Shown one piece after another: positions 26,580 through 39,469 of a stretch of 64,000 nt of DNA. How positions within the stretch are numbered: position 1 is the first letter of the stretch; each line of letters opens with the position of its first letter. The notes under the pieces were generated by a model that worked only from the letters and a program-made list of their open reading frames with translations, was not told the origin of the DNA and did no database searches. The stretch spans positions 56,523,594 through 56,587,593 of the forward strand of contig CM075780.1 of assembly GCA_037974665.1 (NCBI GenBank), read 5' to 3'. This DNA is from Ehretia macrophylla (lineage: Eukaryota > Streptophyta > Magnoliopsida > Boraginales > Ehretiaceae). The position numbers and the translations under genes were made by a program.

Positions 26580-27106
26580 GAGTAAATATCACATTACCTC
26601 CCTGTGATGTATGAAACTATTACGCAATTCTCTATGTTTTTAAAATTATCACAAACACCTCTGTATTTTTAAAAACACCTCACACTAACCCCTTCTATGA
26701 AATTTTTACCCTTTTATAATTTATATATGTATTTTTTCTTTTTTCTCTTTATTTATACTAAAAAAAAAATTTAAAAAATTTAATTTTTTTTTCATCTTCT
26801 CCCAACCCCACCCCTACCACCTGCTGCTCCATCGGAGCAGCAGAGTGACGGAGCAGCAGGGGGGGGGGGGGGGGTGGTGTGGGAAGGGTGTGTTGAAGAT
26901 GAAATTTTTTTTAGTATAAATAAAAATAGGTGAAAATAAAGAGAAAAAAGAAAATATATATATATAAATTATAAAAGAGTAAAAATGTCATAGAGGGAGG
27001 TAATGTGAGTTTGTTTTAAAAATACAAAGGAGTTTGTGATAGTTTTGTAAATATAGAGAATAACATGATAATTTCGTATATCACAAGGAGTAACATGATA
27101 TTTATC
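26580..27106. mobile_element. Palindromic MITE, probably Mutator-type
   Basis: 527 bp with long imperfect inverted arms: the left end GAGTAAATATCACATTACC matches the complement of the right end GATAAATATCATGTTAC. A 10-bp direct repeat ATTATTTTAA flanks it (26570-26579 and 27107-27116), close to the 9-11 bp expected for Mutator-like insertions. The centre contains a CTGCTGCTCC/GGAGCAGCAG hairpin (26820-26859) and a run of about 16 Gs (26859-26874). It has no coding capacity. Confidence 0.8.
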
Positions 27107-27116
27107 ATTATTTTAA

Positions 27117-30100
27117 TGTTGTTCATCATTAAGGAGACATAAAAATAAGAATATTAGACTAAAATTCTTTCTTTTATCCAGAATAAATCTGGATTTGAAA
27201 TCGTGGAATTTAGAAAGGATATTATTAGCTAAAATTAAGGCACAGATTTTGTTAGTTTTGTCAAGATTTTATTAGTTTTGTCAACTTGGGTATCAACTAT
27301 ATATTTGGGAATTGTGATCTTGTAATCTACTTCATGAATTGTCTCATTATTTTTCGGGTTTTATTCTGTTTCAGTGCCAACCATTGTTAGTTTAAGCTGA
27401 TCTATCGTCCTATGATTTAGCCCGTGTGCATGTTACGATTGTTGTCTCAGTACGAGAATCATTGTGCGTCCAAATAAAGCGCGTAGACTCCAACAATGGA
27501 CTTTGCCTTTTGTACGTATTGTTTCATCAGCCGTGGAGCAACGTGGGCATTTTCACTTCCGGCCAAAACTCACTCGCAGCTTGCCAGCATGGAAGCCAAC
27601 ATGTAGCCGACTCAAGCCCGAGTTGATTCTCTATGTTTAGTGCAGATATGCACTTATTGATAACTTGGAAATCTTGACAAAAAAAAAAAAATCACTTGGA
27701 AATATTCCACATTACATGACAATTACTTAAATAAAAAAAATATTACATAGAATTGGGATTCTGGTCTAGTTGTATGTTTTTCAGTGTGAATAAAAAAATT
27801 GAAAATAAATTCTTGTTGATAATATGTTTTTATTATATATACCATCTAAGTCTTCCTAGAATTAAATAAAAATAAAAGATAGAAGTAGAAAAAATATTTA
27901 TTATGGTGATGACAAATGGTTGAATGGATAAGATGGAACAAGTTGACTCCTATTAGAAGACATTAATGGAGTCGAGAGTGATCGTCTAATTAAATTATCA
28001 TGACATGCTAATTGGAAAAATACCGCTCCCATTGGAGTATCATTCTTCACGTGACTGATGGACGGTAGCGTAAAATTACTTCAAATCACGACCAAAAAAA
28101 AAAAAAAAAGTTACTTCATACAAGTCTAGTTTCACCTTCTATTTACGTTGTGAATAATTTTCTTTTCTTTTTAAGTTCGTCCGATAATACAATATATTGA
28201 TCTCTATCATTGATATTGGGATATGTAAAAGAAAATGGCTATAAAATTCCTTTGCTTTGAAATTATGTTTTCACGTACTAATCACTTTTGATAAAAAAAA
28301 AAAAAAAAAAAAAGTAAAACTATTACTATTTCATTACAATCTTTAAAGGTTAGAAGAAAATTGTCAGGTTTAATTATTGAGGGATAAGTTTAACCCATCT
28401 TACAAATGGAATACATTTGACTTTTCGACATATCTCTCACATGAATCATGCTCTTGACCAAAAAAAAAAATCATCAACCCTAATGCTTTTGAACATGACT
28501 TTTGATTGTGATTCTGTGGGGTCCATTATTAGTGAATTTGATTAGCCAAGCCTCTGATTATCATAAAAGTAGAAAACATGTTCGATTATGCTTAAGAAAA
28601 CAACTCGATGCTTTGATCCTTTAAATTTTTCTTTTTTTCTAATTAATAAAAATAAACTCACTTTATGCAGGATCATAAGGATGAGGTGCACGGTTATTTT
28701 CTTCTATTTGAAAACATACCTGCATTAGGTGAGTTTATTTACTCTAAAATTATAAATTTTGTAATATAATAATATGCACCAATTCAATTAAAGAAAAGTT
28801 TAAATTCAAAACTGTTAATCAACAAATCAACACTTTTATCGTTTGTTCTCATTTTGGATGTAAGATGTTGATTCTCCACCCTTGACCAAGGATGTAGTGG
28901 GCACTTATTCCCTGTACTTTTTTTTATTTATTTATTCAATAGAGGCCTAAAAAGAATACAACACATATATATAATTAACGAGAATAGAGACTTAAAAAGA
29001 GTACAATACATATATGTAATTAACGAGAATCAACCTCAAAACCACACATATATGTAATTAACAAGAATCAATATCAAAACTTCTTACAAAAGAGTAACTT
29101 ACCACTCGGTCAAAGAAAAATATCACATACAGGGCTAAACGCCCTTTACATTTTCCTTTTCTATTTGAAGAAAAGAAAAATATTAAAAATTATAATAGAA
29201 AAGATCAAAGTCCTTCTAAAGTGTGGTCCAGGTGATTCTTTTTTCTTTTGTTTTTTTGGTCAAATCCAGGTGATTCATCTTGGTATAAAAGTTAACCCAT
29301 CATTCACCACTAGCCATGCTGATGTGGCCCACATAATTTGTGCACATTATAAGTGCCTCCCATCATGTTCATGTCTGCACATTTTCTAGATTAACAATGG
29401 CCAAAGAAAAAAAAAACAAAAAACCATTTATGATTCCCAGCTAAAAATTTATAGTACACCCTCATTAAAGCGTGTTGTGAACACAACACATTGACTACGC
29501 AGGGGTCGGGGGGGGCATTTCAACGCGTGTGGTTCTGTTTTTACCGTTGGTGAATTTTTTGCCCACCACCTCTTATCAAACAAAAACAATTTCAGTTTTA
29601 TTTCATTCATGTTTCTTAGCAAAAATCATCACCATCAATATCATCTGCACCAACTTTAGAAAATGTATCTCTTTAATTTTTAAGTTTTGTGTCGTCATTT
29701 GATTCAGAGCTATATTATTATATACATGTACTGTAAAGATTGTTGAATACATGTGCCATATTGATGTCCCTTCCCTCGACATCTATATCATTTGGTCCTT
29801 TTCTCCCCCATGTTTCTTGCACCAATACATTAAAACAAGCCAAAACCTTTGCAATTTTCTGCTTTTGAAAACCAATAACTGGTTTTTAAAATATAGACGT
29901 GGTCAGACATCCCGAGAGTGATTTGTAATTAAATCACGGTTTTAGTCTCTTTTAAATCAAAAAAAGAAAATAAGTGGTGGTTTTGATCACAACAGCTCTT
30001 TTAGGCATTAAGGATCTTGTACATTTTTAATAGAAAATGTGCAAGTTAGAGTTTCTTCGTCTCAAGGTAATTGCTTTGTCTTTCCTATTATGCGATTCTA

Positions 30101-30587
30101 TTGTTTTCGTTGTTACCTTATTGAGGAAAACAAAGGTGTTAACAGAAATAAAGAATGTAAAGATAACGTAAAGAACATGAAGCCACATTGGTTTAAAGGT
30201 TGAAAGGTAGATTCTTCCTGTATATATAATATCACAATAGTTTTTTTTCCTTTCACGGAACATGGCTAGAAGGTTGCAAAATGAAAATTTTAAAACTTGG
30301 TCATGCATGAAAATATCTAAAATGGTTGCTATTTTATTGATGGCATTGTTTTGAGGTTGAGAGTAGACAAGGAAGCTGGAAAAGTTTCAACATTTTGCGT
30401 TTGATGGATCAGATGATATGTAAATTAATCTTTTCCACCATCGTCTCTGATTGTTATCGTTGTTGTTATAGTTTTCAGGATTGAAAATGGCGATGTTTGA
30501 TTTGGGTATTTGAGGAGAGGAAGAAATGACTTGATTGGTAGATTAGTATAAACCAAAGGGAGGAGGGACTTTCAGGTTTTGAATAAG
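27117..30587. other. Intergenic region upstream of the ankyrin gene
   Basis: AT-rich, with several poly(A) tracts (near 27679, 28093, 28289 and 28459) and no gene I can support. It includes the promoter region of the downstream gene, but no convincing TATA box was found at a normal distance from the start codon. Confidence 0.5.
28939..29066 (+). repeat. 45-bp tandem repeat, about 2.8 units
   Basis: Units start at 28939, 28984 and 29029 and share a core like ACATATATGTAATTAACGAGA. The third unit is shorter and more diverged. Confidence 0.65.
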
Positions 30588-33051
30588 ATGGAGGTGCCGA
30601 CAGGGCAACCGGCCACACCCCGGAAAAAGATGACAAAACAGTTAACCGGGAAGTGCGAGGAGACGGCCTTGCATTCTGCGGCTAGAACTGGAAATCTGAA
30701 TGCTGTAAGGGAGATCCTCAACGAAAAGGGAGAGGAAGAATTGGCAGAATTGTTGTCAAATCAGAATTCAGCTGGAGAAACAGCTTTATATGTGGCTGCA
30801 GAATATGGTTATGTAGAGTTGGTTAAGGAGCTGATCAATTACTATGATCTTGTGGATGCTGGAATCAAAGCAAGGAATGGCTTTGATGCACTTCATATTG
30901 CTGCTAAAGAAGGGGATTTGGGTACGTTTTGTTAATTTCTTTTCTGTTCTTTCTTATGATTGATTAAAACTTCGGAAATAAAAAATAGAAATTGTGTTGA
31001 CATATTGCAGAGGTGGTCAAGGTGTTAATGGAGGCTCATCCAGAACTTTCTATGACTGTTGATAGTGCAAACACAACAGCTTTGCATACAGCAGCCACTC
31101 AAGGACACCTAGAGGTGGTAAATTATCTACTGGAGGCAGAAAGCAGCCTGGCTGCTATAGCTAGAAGTAATGGGAAAACCGCGGTGCATTCTGCAGCAAG
31201 GAATGGGCATGTGGAGGTTGTTAAAGCTCTTTTGAGAAAGGAGCCTGGGATCGTGACACGCAATGATAAGAAGGGGCAGACTGCACTTCACATGGCAGTT
31301 AAAGGGCAAAACCTTGAGGTGGTGGAGGAGCTCATTAAGGCAGATTCTTCATTGTTAAACATGGTTGACAACAAAGGCAACACAGCATTGCATATAGCTA
31401 CCCGGAAAGGCAGAACTCAGGTATATGTGGCTTTCATTCTGAGCTGTCAAGACATTTGATAATGAAAGTTGTTGTCTTGCTGCTATTGCAAGTATGCTCT
31501 GTTTTTTCTTGATTGTGTGGAATACATGGCACAATTTCTATCTAGGAACTTTACAGAGTCTAAGCATAAGAAACGCATAATATTAACTGGAAAAGCATGC
31601 ATAAACTCATCGTTAATTAGTTTGGAATCCTTCACTGTCACTGATACCTTGAGCCCAAAGCTTTGTTTGAAAATAATATTCTCTGTAATAAGCTAGAAGG
31701 CCTTGCCGGTGTCTCCTTAGTATGCATTGCCACCTGGAAATCAAGAAGGCAGAAGAAGAAGGGACAAAATAAAGAGAAAAAGGAGAGAGTTTCTGCTTGA
31801 AGGTCTTATAGTCATTAAATGTGTTATGTTGAAGAAACTGCTAAGAAAATGCACCAATAGCAGTGCTTTCAGACTTGCCTTGTGATTGTATCAGAAAATA
31901 ACAGATTGTTTTCTTTCATATTTGGGCTTATAGATGATTTTCAGAGAAGCAGGCTGAAATTGCTTCCAAGAATTTAAGTACCGATGATACTTTGCGACAT
32001 TATGAATAAGCTTCATGCTCTATTGTATGAGATTTCTAGTTCAGCTGCAACTTTGTAATATTTGTCGTCTAGGGATTTCTTTGTGCTGAAGGAGAATATT
32101 ATCTTCTGAACTTAGTGAAGGATTGAGATGAAATTTAAACCTCCTCAGAAACTCACTTTGACACTTATTTTGCAGATTGTTAAGCTGCTGCTGTCACATA
32201 ACGAAACCAATACAAGAATAGTTAACAGATCCAATGAAAGTTCCCTTGACACCGCAGAGAAAATGGGGAAAGCTGAAATTATACCCATCCTTCAGGATTA
32301 TGGTGTTGAGAGTGCTAGAATCATCAAGCCACAGACAAACAACCCTGCGCGAGAACTGAAGCAGACCGTAAGCGACATAAAACATGAAGTGCACTATCAG
32401 TTGGAGCACACTCGTCAAACCAGAAAACGCGTGCAAGGCATTGCCAAACGACTTAATAAAATGCATGATGAAGGGCTTAACAATGCTATCAACTCTTCAA
32501 CAGTTGTAGCTGTACTCATAGCTACGGTTACCTTTGCAGCCATTTACACTGTTCCCGGACAATTTGTTGATGATGCTGACAATGTCCAACCTGATCAGAC
32601 ACTCGGGGAAGCAAAAGTTGCCTCATTCCCCGCATTTTTGATCTTCGTTGTCTTTGACTCTCTTGCCCTTTTCATTTCTCTTGCTGTTGTAGTCGTTCAA
32701 ACCTCAGTAGTGGTGATCGAGAGCAAGGCAAAGAAGCAGTTGATGGCGATCATAAACAAGATATTGTGGCTGGCATGCGTACTTGTTACAGTGGCATTCT
32801 TGGCATTGTCATTTATCGTGGTTGGCGAGAGAAACAGGGTGCTAGCAATTGGTGTGACCATTATAGGGACAATCATAATGGTTACAACTCTGGGTATAAT
32901 GTCCTATTTGGTTGTCAAAAATCGGATAGAATCTGCAAATAAGAGAAGCATCCGGAAGAACTCTCAGGCCAGCAGATCACGGTCCTGGTCGATGTCAATA
33001 TCCGATTCAGAACTATTACACAACGATTACAAGAAAATGTATGCAATTTAA
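30588..33051 (+). CDS. Ankyrin-repeat/PGG-domain membrane protein (ITN1-like)
   Basis: Three exons are inferred from GT-AG borders and frame: 30588-30921, 31011-31420 and 32176-33051, giving 539 residues. I start at the first ATG in frame (MEVPTGQPATPRK). The N-terminal half has about eight ankyrin repeats (residues about 24-280), with motifs such as ETALHSAARTGN, TTALHTAATQGH and NTALHIATRKGR. A basic linker (KRVQGIAKRLNKMHDEGLNN) precedes the PGG-type domain: four hydrophobic segments near residues 353-372, 399-425, 442-464 and 470-494, with VPGQF in the PGG position after the first. Length and order match the plant ITN1/At5g02620 group, plasma-membrane or endomembrane proteins; ITN1 is linked to salt and ABA responses. 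The Ser/Arg-rich tail suits a cytosolic C-terminus. All reading frames are intact. The precise role is not deducible. Confidence 0.9.
30922..31010 (+). other. Intron 1 of the ankyrin-repeat gene
   Basis: 89 bp, GTACG...TTGCAG. It splits a glutamate codon after its first base and restores the EVVKVLMEAHPE ankyrin motif. Confidence 0.85.
31421..32175 (+). other. Intron 2 of the ankyrin-repeat gene
   Basis: 755 bp, GTATATG...TTTTGCAG, between codons. Splicing joins the ankyrin repeat ending RKGRTQ to IVKLLLSHNE. If it were retained, the frame would stop within about 40 bases, leaving an ankyrin-only protein without membrane segments. Confidence 0.85.
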
Positions 33052-33970
33052 GAGCTTCCTACACCCAAACATTTTCTGTTTCAGGCTAATTGATGTCCTC
33101 TGTCAAATATTCTCCTCAAAGGTAGTAGTTGCTCTGTCCCTGGAAATTTCGGCTAACTCATCTCCGGTTAGTTGACATTGATCGACTGGTTGAAGTCGAA
33201 TTGTAGGTAAAAAGATATGTTTATGTAACATATATAATTTACTTGTACTTCTTCGCAATGCTGAATTATACTAGCAAGGAATGTCATTGGCACAAAAAAG
33301 TTAAAAGGAGCTCAGCCAACACAACAGGCTAGTAAAATGGCTCGATAGGCTTAGAAATGGCTCGGCAAGTTCAGGAAATAGTTTGCCAGGTGTGGAAAAT
33401 GGTTTAGTGCATACAGGCAGAACTCTGGACTATGTGGAAGGCATAATATAATAAAGGCAAGTCAATGATGCTATCCCACATAACCGACAAACCTATGATT
33501 AATGTACCAAGTCTTGTAATTTCCGCTGGCTTAGTCAACCATCGGTAACAATTTTGTCATGGATATGTGAAAAAGAGAATGGATACGTGGGGCGGAAATT
33601 GCCTTCGATGAAAAGGACAAATTGAGTTACGGTTAACTATATATAGACTTCAACCTCAAAGCGAAACGATACACCCAAACAAATACAATTACCCTACCAA
33701 AATTACTTTAGAGCTCTCAATTTACTATTTTGGTGCTTGTAGAATAAGCTTTAGTTGAAAGTGACCCAACAACGTAAAAAAAGATCTTGGAACTTCGATT
33801 TGGAATCCTAATTGTAGATTCGACATCTATGATGCCCAATTCTACACTAATCTTCATAGTTTGCTAAGACTTTGTTGCATTTAGAGAAAACAATTGTAAA
33901 AGTAAATCAAGTTCAACGTTTTGAACCCATAAATAATTCAATTTCTAATCTTTTTTAGGTACTGTTCAAC
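33052..33970. other. 3' flank of the ankyrin gene, with possible old repeat
   Basis: Holds the 3' untranslated region of the gene, then four loose ~20-bp units of the type AAATGGCTCGRYARGYT (33335-33420). A TATA-like CTATATATAGAC occurs at 33638-33649. The composition resembles a worn LTR promoter, but I could not find paired ends. No gene was seen. Confidence 0.35.
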
Positions 33971-36900
33971 TTAGCTCCTCTAAAATTTCATTCTTTATAA
34001 TTCTATACAATACTAATCCGGATTACTGACACGTGTCACTAGATATTATCTATAGACTATATTAATCTTAGTAAACTAATCTTCCAACCATTGTTAGAAA
34101 GTATTAAATACAATAATTTAAACTACCATATTTAGCAAAACAAATATGGTATCCATATGATTTTAAAAACAAAACATATTAAATTATTTCACTTTTTATT
34201 ACAAGTGTTTAACGTGTCCAGGTTCTACTGTAAGCACATAATCACATAATTCGTACACTTCGCTCAAAATATCAAGACTGCATAATTTAAAGCTATAAGA
34301 ATGGCATACCTGAATCCATAACAATTATAATGAGAAATCTGAAAAACCTTTGAAGACTAAGGGCAAGGCCTTCAACAAATTAATCAGGATTCTCTTACTG
34401 AATGTCGCTCAAGGTGAGGATTTGAGAAAACAGAGAATAGGATCGGATGACTACTCTTGGGGACCAAGACCTCTTTATATAGACAATCTAATAAGAATCC
34501 CACTAAACCTTAACTAGGTTGTTATTGGATACCACACATTACAAAATCTATACTGAATAAGATGTCTTATTAGGATTAACCATAATGGATCACTTAATTA
34601 TCCTAATTAGAATAGTAGCCAAATATAATTGATAATTACTTGTAAGCCCACATTATATTATTGAAAATAATCCCAATAATCTCCTACTTGGGCTACATAG
34701 TAATGCTGAAGACAATTATATTTGATAACCTTAGGTGCGCACAAAAATGCTACATATTATTAAAACACCTTCCGAATTAATCTGGTTCATCTCCTATATC
34801 AGCATGAGACCAAAGCAGCCTTCGTTACATTACACTGTAACAGTACCCATCAATGATCACCATACCAAATATATTCAATGACATAGATCAAGTATGGATG
34901 TGTGGATTTTAAATTACATGCAATGTGATCTCAAACATGCCTATTTCCAATTGGTCTGAACTTTTTTCTGTAGTAAGATCAAACCTTAGTCTTTCAAATC
35001 TTATGTTAAACCACAACTGAAATATAAAACATTCAGAGTAATAAATGGAAGTTAAACCATCAACTTTATTCTACAGAAAACTGAACATACATAATGTCAA
35101 AGAAAGAAACTGAAGACTTACAGATTCCCACTAAAATTGCATACCATCAAATAAAACAACACCCATATGAGCAGTATACTCACGAAAGACCTTGGGTGGT
35201 AAACCTTTAGTACGTGGATTCGCAAGCATGGAGTATGTTCCTATATGTTCAATTGGCACTATCTTACTCTGAACCCTTTCCTTAACAACTAGAAACTTAA
35301 TGTCTATATGATTAGACTTCGACGAGCTTATGTTATTGTTAGAATATAAAACTGCTGATAAATTATCACAATATACTTTAAGTGGTCTTTCAACACCATC
35401 TACAATACGTAGCCCAATTACAAAATTTCACAGCCATATTGCATGATTGGTTGTCTCATAATAAGCTATGAATTCTCCTGCCATAGTGGAAGGAGCTACA
35501 AGTGACTGCTTGGCATTTCTCCAGGAAATAGCACCTCCAGCTAGCATGTAGACATAGCCAGAAGTGGATCATTTAATATCTTGGCAACCCGCAAGATCGG
35601 AGTCGGAATACCCAATGATCTCCAAATTATCTGACTTCTGATAGTTTAGTATGTAATTTTTTATCCTCTTTAAATACCTCATAACCCGTTTGGCTGCTTT
35701 CCAATGATCCATCCCAGGGTTACTCAAATATTTGCCTAACATACCTACTATGTACGCTAAATCCATACGCATACAAACTTGAGCATATATAAGAATTTCT
35801 ACAACTGAAGCATAGGGAACCTTTTGTACTTCTTGTCATTCTATATCATTCTTGGGGTACTAATTGAGACTAAACTTGTCTTCTTTAGCAACCGGAGTAT
35901 TTCCTGGTGCATAATTTATCATGCCAAATCTAGCAAGTACCTTTTCGATATAGCTCTTTTGTGATAACCCATGGACACCCCAAGAACGATCTCGGTGTAT
36001 CTTAATTCCTAATACAAAAGATGCGTCACCAAGATCTTTCATTTCAAAATGTTTAGTTAAAAAGCTCTTGGTTTCGTGCAATAAGCCTATATCGCTGCTA
36101 GCCAATAGTATATCATCGACATAGAGCACCAGGAAGATGAATTTACTTCCACTGAACTTGCGATATACATAGTCATCAACTGTATTTACCTCAAAACCAT
36201 ACGAGATAATGACTTGATGAAACTTGTGATACCATTGACAGGAAGCCTGTTTGAGACCATGGATGGACTTCTTGAGTTTGCAAACAATAGACTTTTAGTT
36301 ACTTGATACAAAGTTTTATGGCTACACCATGTAAATGGTTTCCTAAATGTCACCATTGAGAAAAGTCGTCTTAATGTCCATCTGATGCAGCTCTAAATCA
36401 AAATGAGATACAAGTGTCATTATTATTCTAAACAAGTCTTTCGAAAAAACTGGAGAGGAAGTCTATTTATAGTCAATGCCTTCTTTTTGAGTGAAACCCT
36501 TTGCAACTAGACGTGCCTTATAGCTCTCAATGTTTCCCTTTGAATCCTTTTTGGTTTTAAAAATCTATTTACAACCAATGGGCTTCGCACCCTTAGACAA
36601 CTTGACGAGATCCCAAATGTCATTGTCCTTCATGGACTTCATCTCCTCATTCATGGCATCGATCCACTTTTGATAGTTGGCACTTTGTTTGACTTGTTGG
36701 AAGTTGATTCGAACATCCTCTATTGTCCCTATGTCAAACTCATGCTCTTGAAGAAACACAATGTAGTCACTAGAAATTGCACTTCTTCTTTCTCTAGTGG
36801 ATCGCCTAAGGGGCACTTTTTCTTGAGGTTGTTGGGTTTGCTCTTCTGAAGCAACATCCTGATTTTGAGTGGGAAGGTCCATAGGGAAATCTTCATTGTT

Positions 36901-37640
36901 GTCTTGGACAATGTCAATAGGCTGATTATTGCCAGTATTAATGGATCACTTAATTATTATAATTAGAATAGTAGCCCAAATATAATTGATAACTACTTGT
37001 AAGCTCACATTAGATTATTGGAAATAATCCCAACATCTACATCATACTCGAATCTATTATTCAATTTGAACTAAAGATTACTCATCTGTATCTACAAAAA
37101 AGAAAATTTAAACTTGTATCCATATTAATTGATAATTGGGTCATTCAAGATAATTTATCATGATTATGTTGCATCAACCATTTGTAAAATTGCATAGCCT
37201 TTGTTTATTGGTGTAGGCAAAATGAATACATGGTGGAGTTAGATAGGTTGAATAGTCTTTGTCATGCTTTTACATTATTTTTATTCGTTATGATAGAAGT
37301 TGGCATAAATTCTATAGAAAAAATATCGTTCTTTTGAAGAAAAGAGGAAGATTATGAGTAATATTTGATTCAGATTGAATAATAGATTTGAGTACGATGT
37401 AGAACCTGGATGTAATAAATACTTGCAATAAAAAGTAAAATTATTTAATATGTTTTGTTTTTGGAATCATATGGATACCGTATTTGTTTTGCTAAATATA
37501 GTAGTTTAAATTCATGTATTTAATGCTTTCTAATCAGGGTTGGGGAGATTAGTTTACCAAGATTAATATAGTCTATAGATAACATTTGGTGACACGTGTC
37601 ATTAATCCGCATGAATATTGCATAAAATTGTAAAGGAGCC
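33971..37640. mobile_element. Long inverted-repeat DNA element, split by a Copia insertion
   Basis: The left arm (33971-34228 plus 37041-37106) pairs with the complement of 37330-37640, for example ATGACACGTGTCA near the outer ends and CCATATGATT and CCAGGTTCTAC further in. The loop (about 37107-37329) has no coding frame. Without the Copia insertion the element is about 870 bp with arms of roughly 310-320 bp. Target-site duplication and superfamily are unclear. The arms differ by perhaps 15-20%, so it is old. Confidence 0.65.
34229..37035 (-). mobile_element. Copia LTR element fossil, minus strand
   Basis: Flanked by a 5-bp target duplication TCTAC (34224-34228 and 37036-37040). The left LTR is 34229-34678 (450 bp, with a TATA-like CTTTATATAGAC at 34472-34483 in complement orientation). 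A partial LTR lies at about 36932-37035. Between them the minus strand shows the start of reverse transcriptase (36882-36565), the YVDD part (36129-35860, MLYVDDILLASSD) and RNase H (35772-35569). A purine tract (AGTAGGAGAT) abuts the 3' LTR at 34679. The element is incomplete and broken in several places. The LTR stretches differ by about 9% over 100 bp, which suggests it is old. Confidence 0.85.
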
Positions 37641-38270
37641 AGGTCCAAGGTGGTCGTTCTTTTGCATATATTTAACTAGTCAACCAATTACTAATTTTTT
37701 GCCCATTTGATAGTTTGTTTACTACCGTAAGAAGCTGCTCATCTATGCAGATACAAAAGATCAAATATATTAGAATCTGTATCAATTCTTACTTTCTTTC
37801 AACAACTTGTACAAGTCTTGTTTTTCCTTTCTCAAATTTTATTTATACCACTCTTCCCTACCCTCTTTTTTCCTATAGGTTACCTTGAATAATTGTTATG
37901 TGTACAAAATCTCTAATTACGGTCGGTAAGTCCTTTATTATCACGATACAAGTCTTTTAACCTCTAAAGTTATAAAAATAAATGGTTGTTAGTCCCCATG
38001 ACTACTTTCATCTAAAATGTTAACGACTATTATGTGCTGTGTGTGTACAAGTTAAAATACTAAATTTTGAAGAGCAAATTTTAAAAAATTTGAAAATCCT
38101 TTCGTCTTTTCCTCTTTTTTTATTCTCTCTTTCTCCAGTGTTGCTTTTTTTTTCTCTTCCTTTTTCCTAGCCATCCCCTAGCCATAATATTGTGCCTTTC
38201 TTCCATGCATATGTATAAGATTAATCGCACTAGAAATAAAATAGGGAGAAAGTATGCAGACACTTAGCTC
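37641..38270. other. Intergenic stretch, nothing recognised
   Basis: AT-rich with CT- and T-rich runs near 37790-37880 and 38100-38170. No coding or repeat structure was supported. Confidence 0.4.
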
Positions 38271-38921
38271 TGTTATGAAATATTAGATAGTGGATATTCA
38301 CCATTCAAATAAAAGATATCACTTATGCACTAACAAGTCTTTGGAAGATGAATAGTAACCTACATGAATAGTATTGTTCAAATAGTGGCACTGCAGGAAC
38401 TATTCAAATTGTGGCACTGTCGAGTACTGTGCAAATAGTGACACAAGAGTAGTAACTGTATAGTAATTATATCTTTCCTATAAATAGAGCTTCATTTAAT
38501 TCATAATTTAAAGTAAAATCAATTTTCAAATAAAAATGTAAAATATCTAAGAGTTGAGCCAAAAGTTCAATAAAAGTAAGCGTCACCTTCCTCTATCGGG
38601 AACCACTAGGTCCCTAAAGAGGTTCCTGGTCTCTAGGCCGAGAATAGCAACTGAGAATGAGACAGATTTCATTCTACCACTAGTTAAATAATGAAATTGT
38701 TACTTTACTTTAGATCTTTCGCATCTCAATGTTGATCTGAATGTATTGAAAAAGGCAAAGGCTAATCCTATAGAATTTTTAGGCTCTCCTTTAATTATGA
38801 GCTTGTCATGCCAGCCTATAGCGATACAATCTAAATGAAAGTGAATTCTCTCTAATTTTCTCTCAGTTCTCTCTTATATTTATTGTCTATATTATTGTCA
38901 TTTAGCAATAATTTTATAACA
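38271..38921 (+). repeat. Copia-type LTR, possibly solo or from an incomplete element
   Basis: 651 bp with inverted ends TGTTATGAAA...TTTATAACA. A TATA-like CCTATAAATAGAGC lies at 38478-38491, and the sequence ends with TTATAACACGTTATTAGCAC, typical of the LTR-to-leader junction of a common plant Copia group. No second LTR was found in the window. Confidence 0.55.
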
Positions 38922-39440
38922 CGTTATTAGCACTAGTCTCTGCCAATAAGTTGCTCATTAGAAGAGTAACGAATATAATATACTGGTTATGGGTAAACTT
39001 CTTCTCTAATCTTTTATATGTCTTTTGATATAATATGCCCTATTATTGTTTTGTTGCACTGGAAAAATAATGAATCTGCTTAAACACTAGTTCTATGCTT
39101 TCTTCGGCCAATCCTTTTCATTGTTCTATGGCACTAAGTCATGTATCATAGTTGCCATTTAGAGTGCTATCATCTCATGACGTCTTTATTATTTTTCTAG
39201 GCTCAATTTATGACTAGAATCCGCAGGAACACTTTAGATTCATGTTGGGTGAACTGTCTTGTCTCACTGGTGTGCACGTAATATATGTACTACATTAGGA
39301 AACTGTTTACATAAATGTATTAGAATAAAATTATGCTTGAGTTTTGTTCTGGATTTCTCTTTTGACATAACTAGTTTAAATGAAGGCTACTAATTGGTAA
39401 TTATATACATAAATACTTTTCATGGTATATTTTATAGAGA
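38922..39440. other. Possible Copia leader remnant, otherwise unrecognised
   Basis: The first ~40 bases after the LTR look like the leader of the same Copia group. Beyond that no feature is recognised until the LINE. Confidence 0.35.
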
Positions 39441-39469
39441 ACTTTATTCTTTTTTTTTTTTGCAAAATA

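Noticed and set aside
27426-27626. 66-codon open frame upstream of the ankyrin gene
   Set aside because: No recognisable domain, splice context or conservation evidence; likely chance.
28939-29066. Possible CRISPR-like array
   Set aside because: Units are directly adjacent without unique spacers, in a plant nuclear context; an ordinary tandem repeat.
30579-30587. Earlier in-frame start for the ankyrin protein at 30579
   Set aside because: The codon there is TTG. The first ATG in frame is 30588 and suits a plant nuclear gene.
32194-32466. Minus-strand frame over exon 3 of the ankyrin gene
   Set aside because: Shadow of a supported exon on the other strand.
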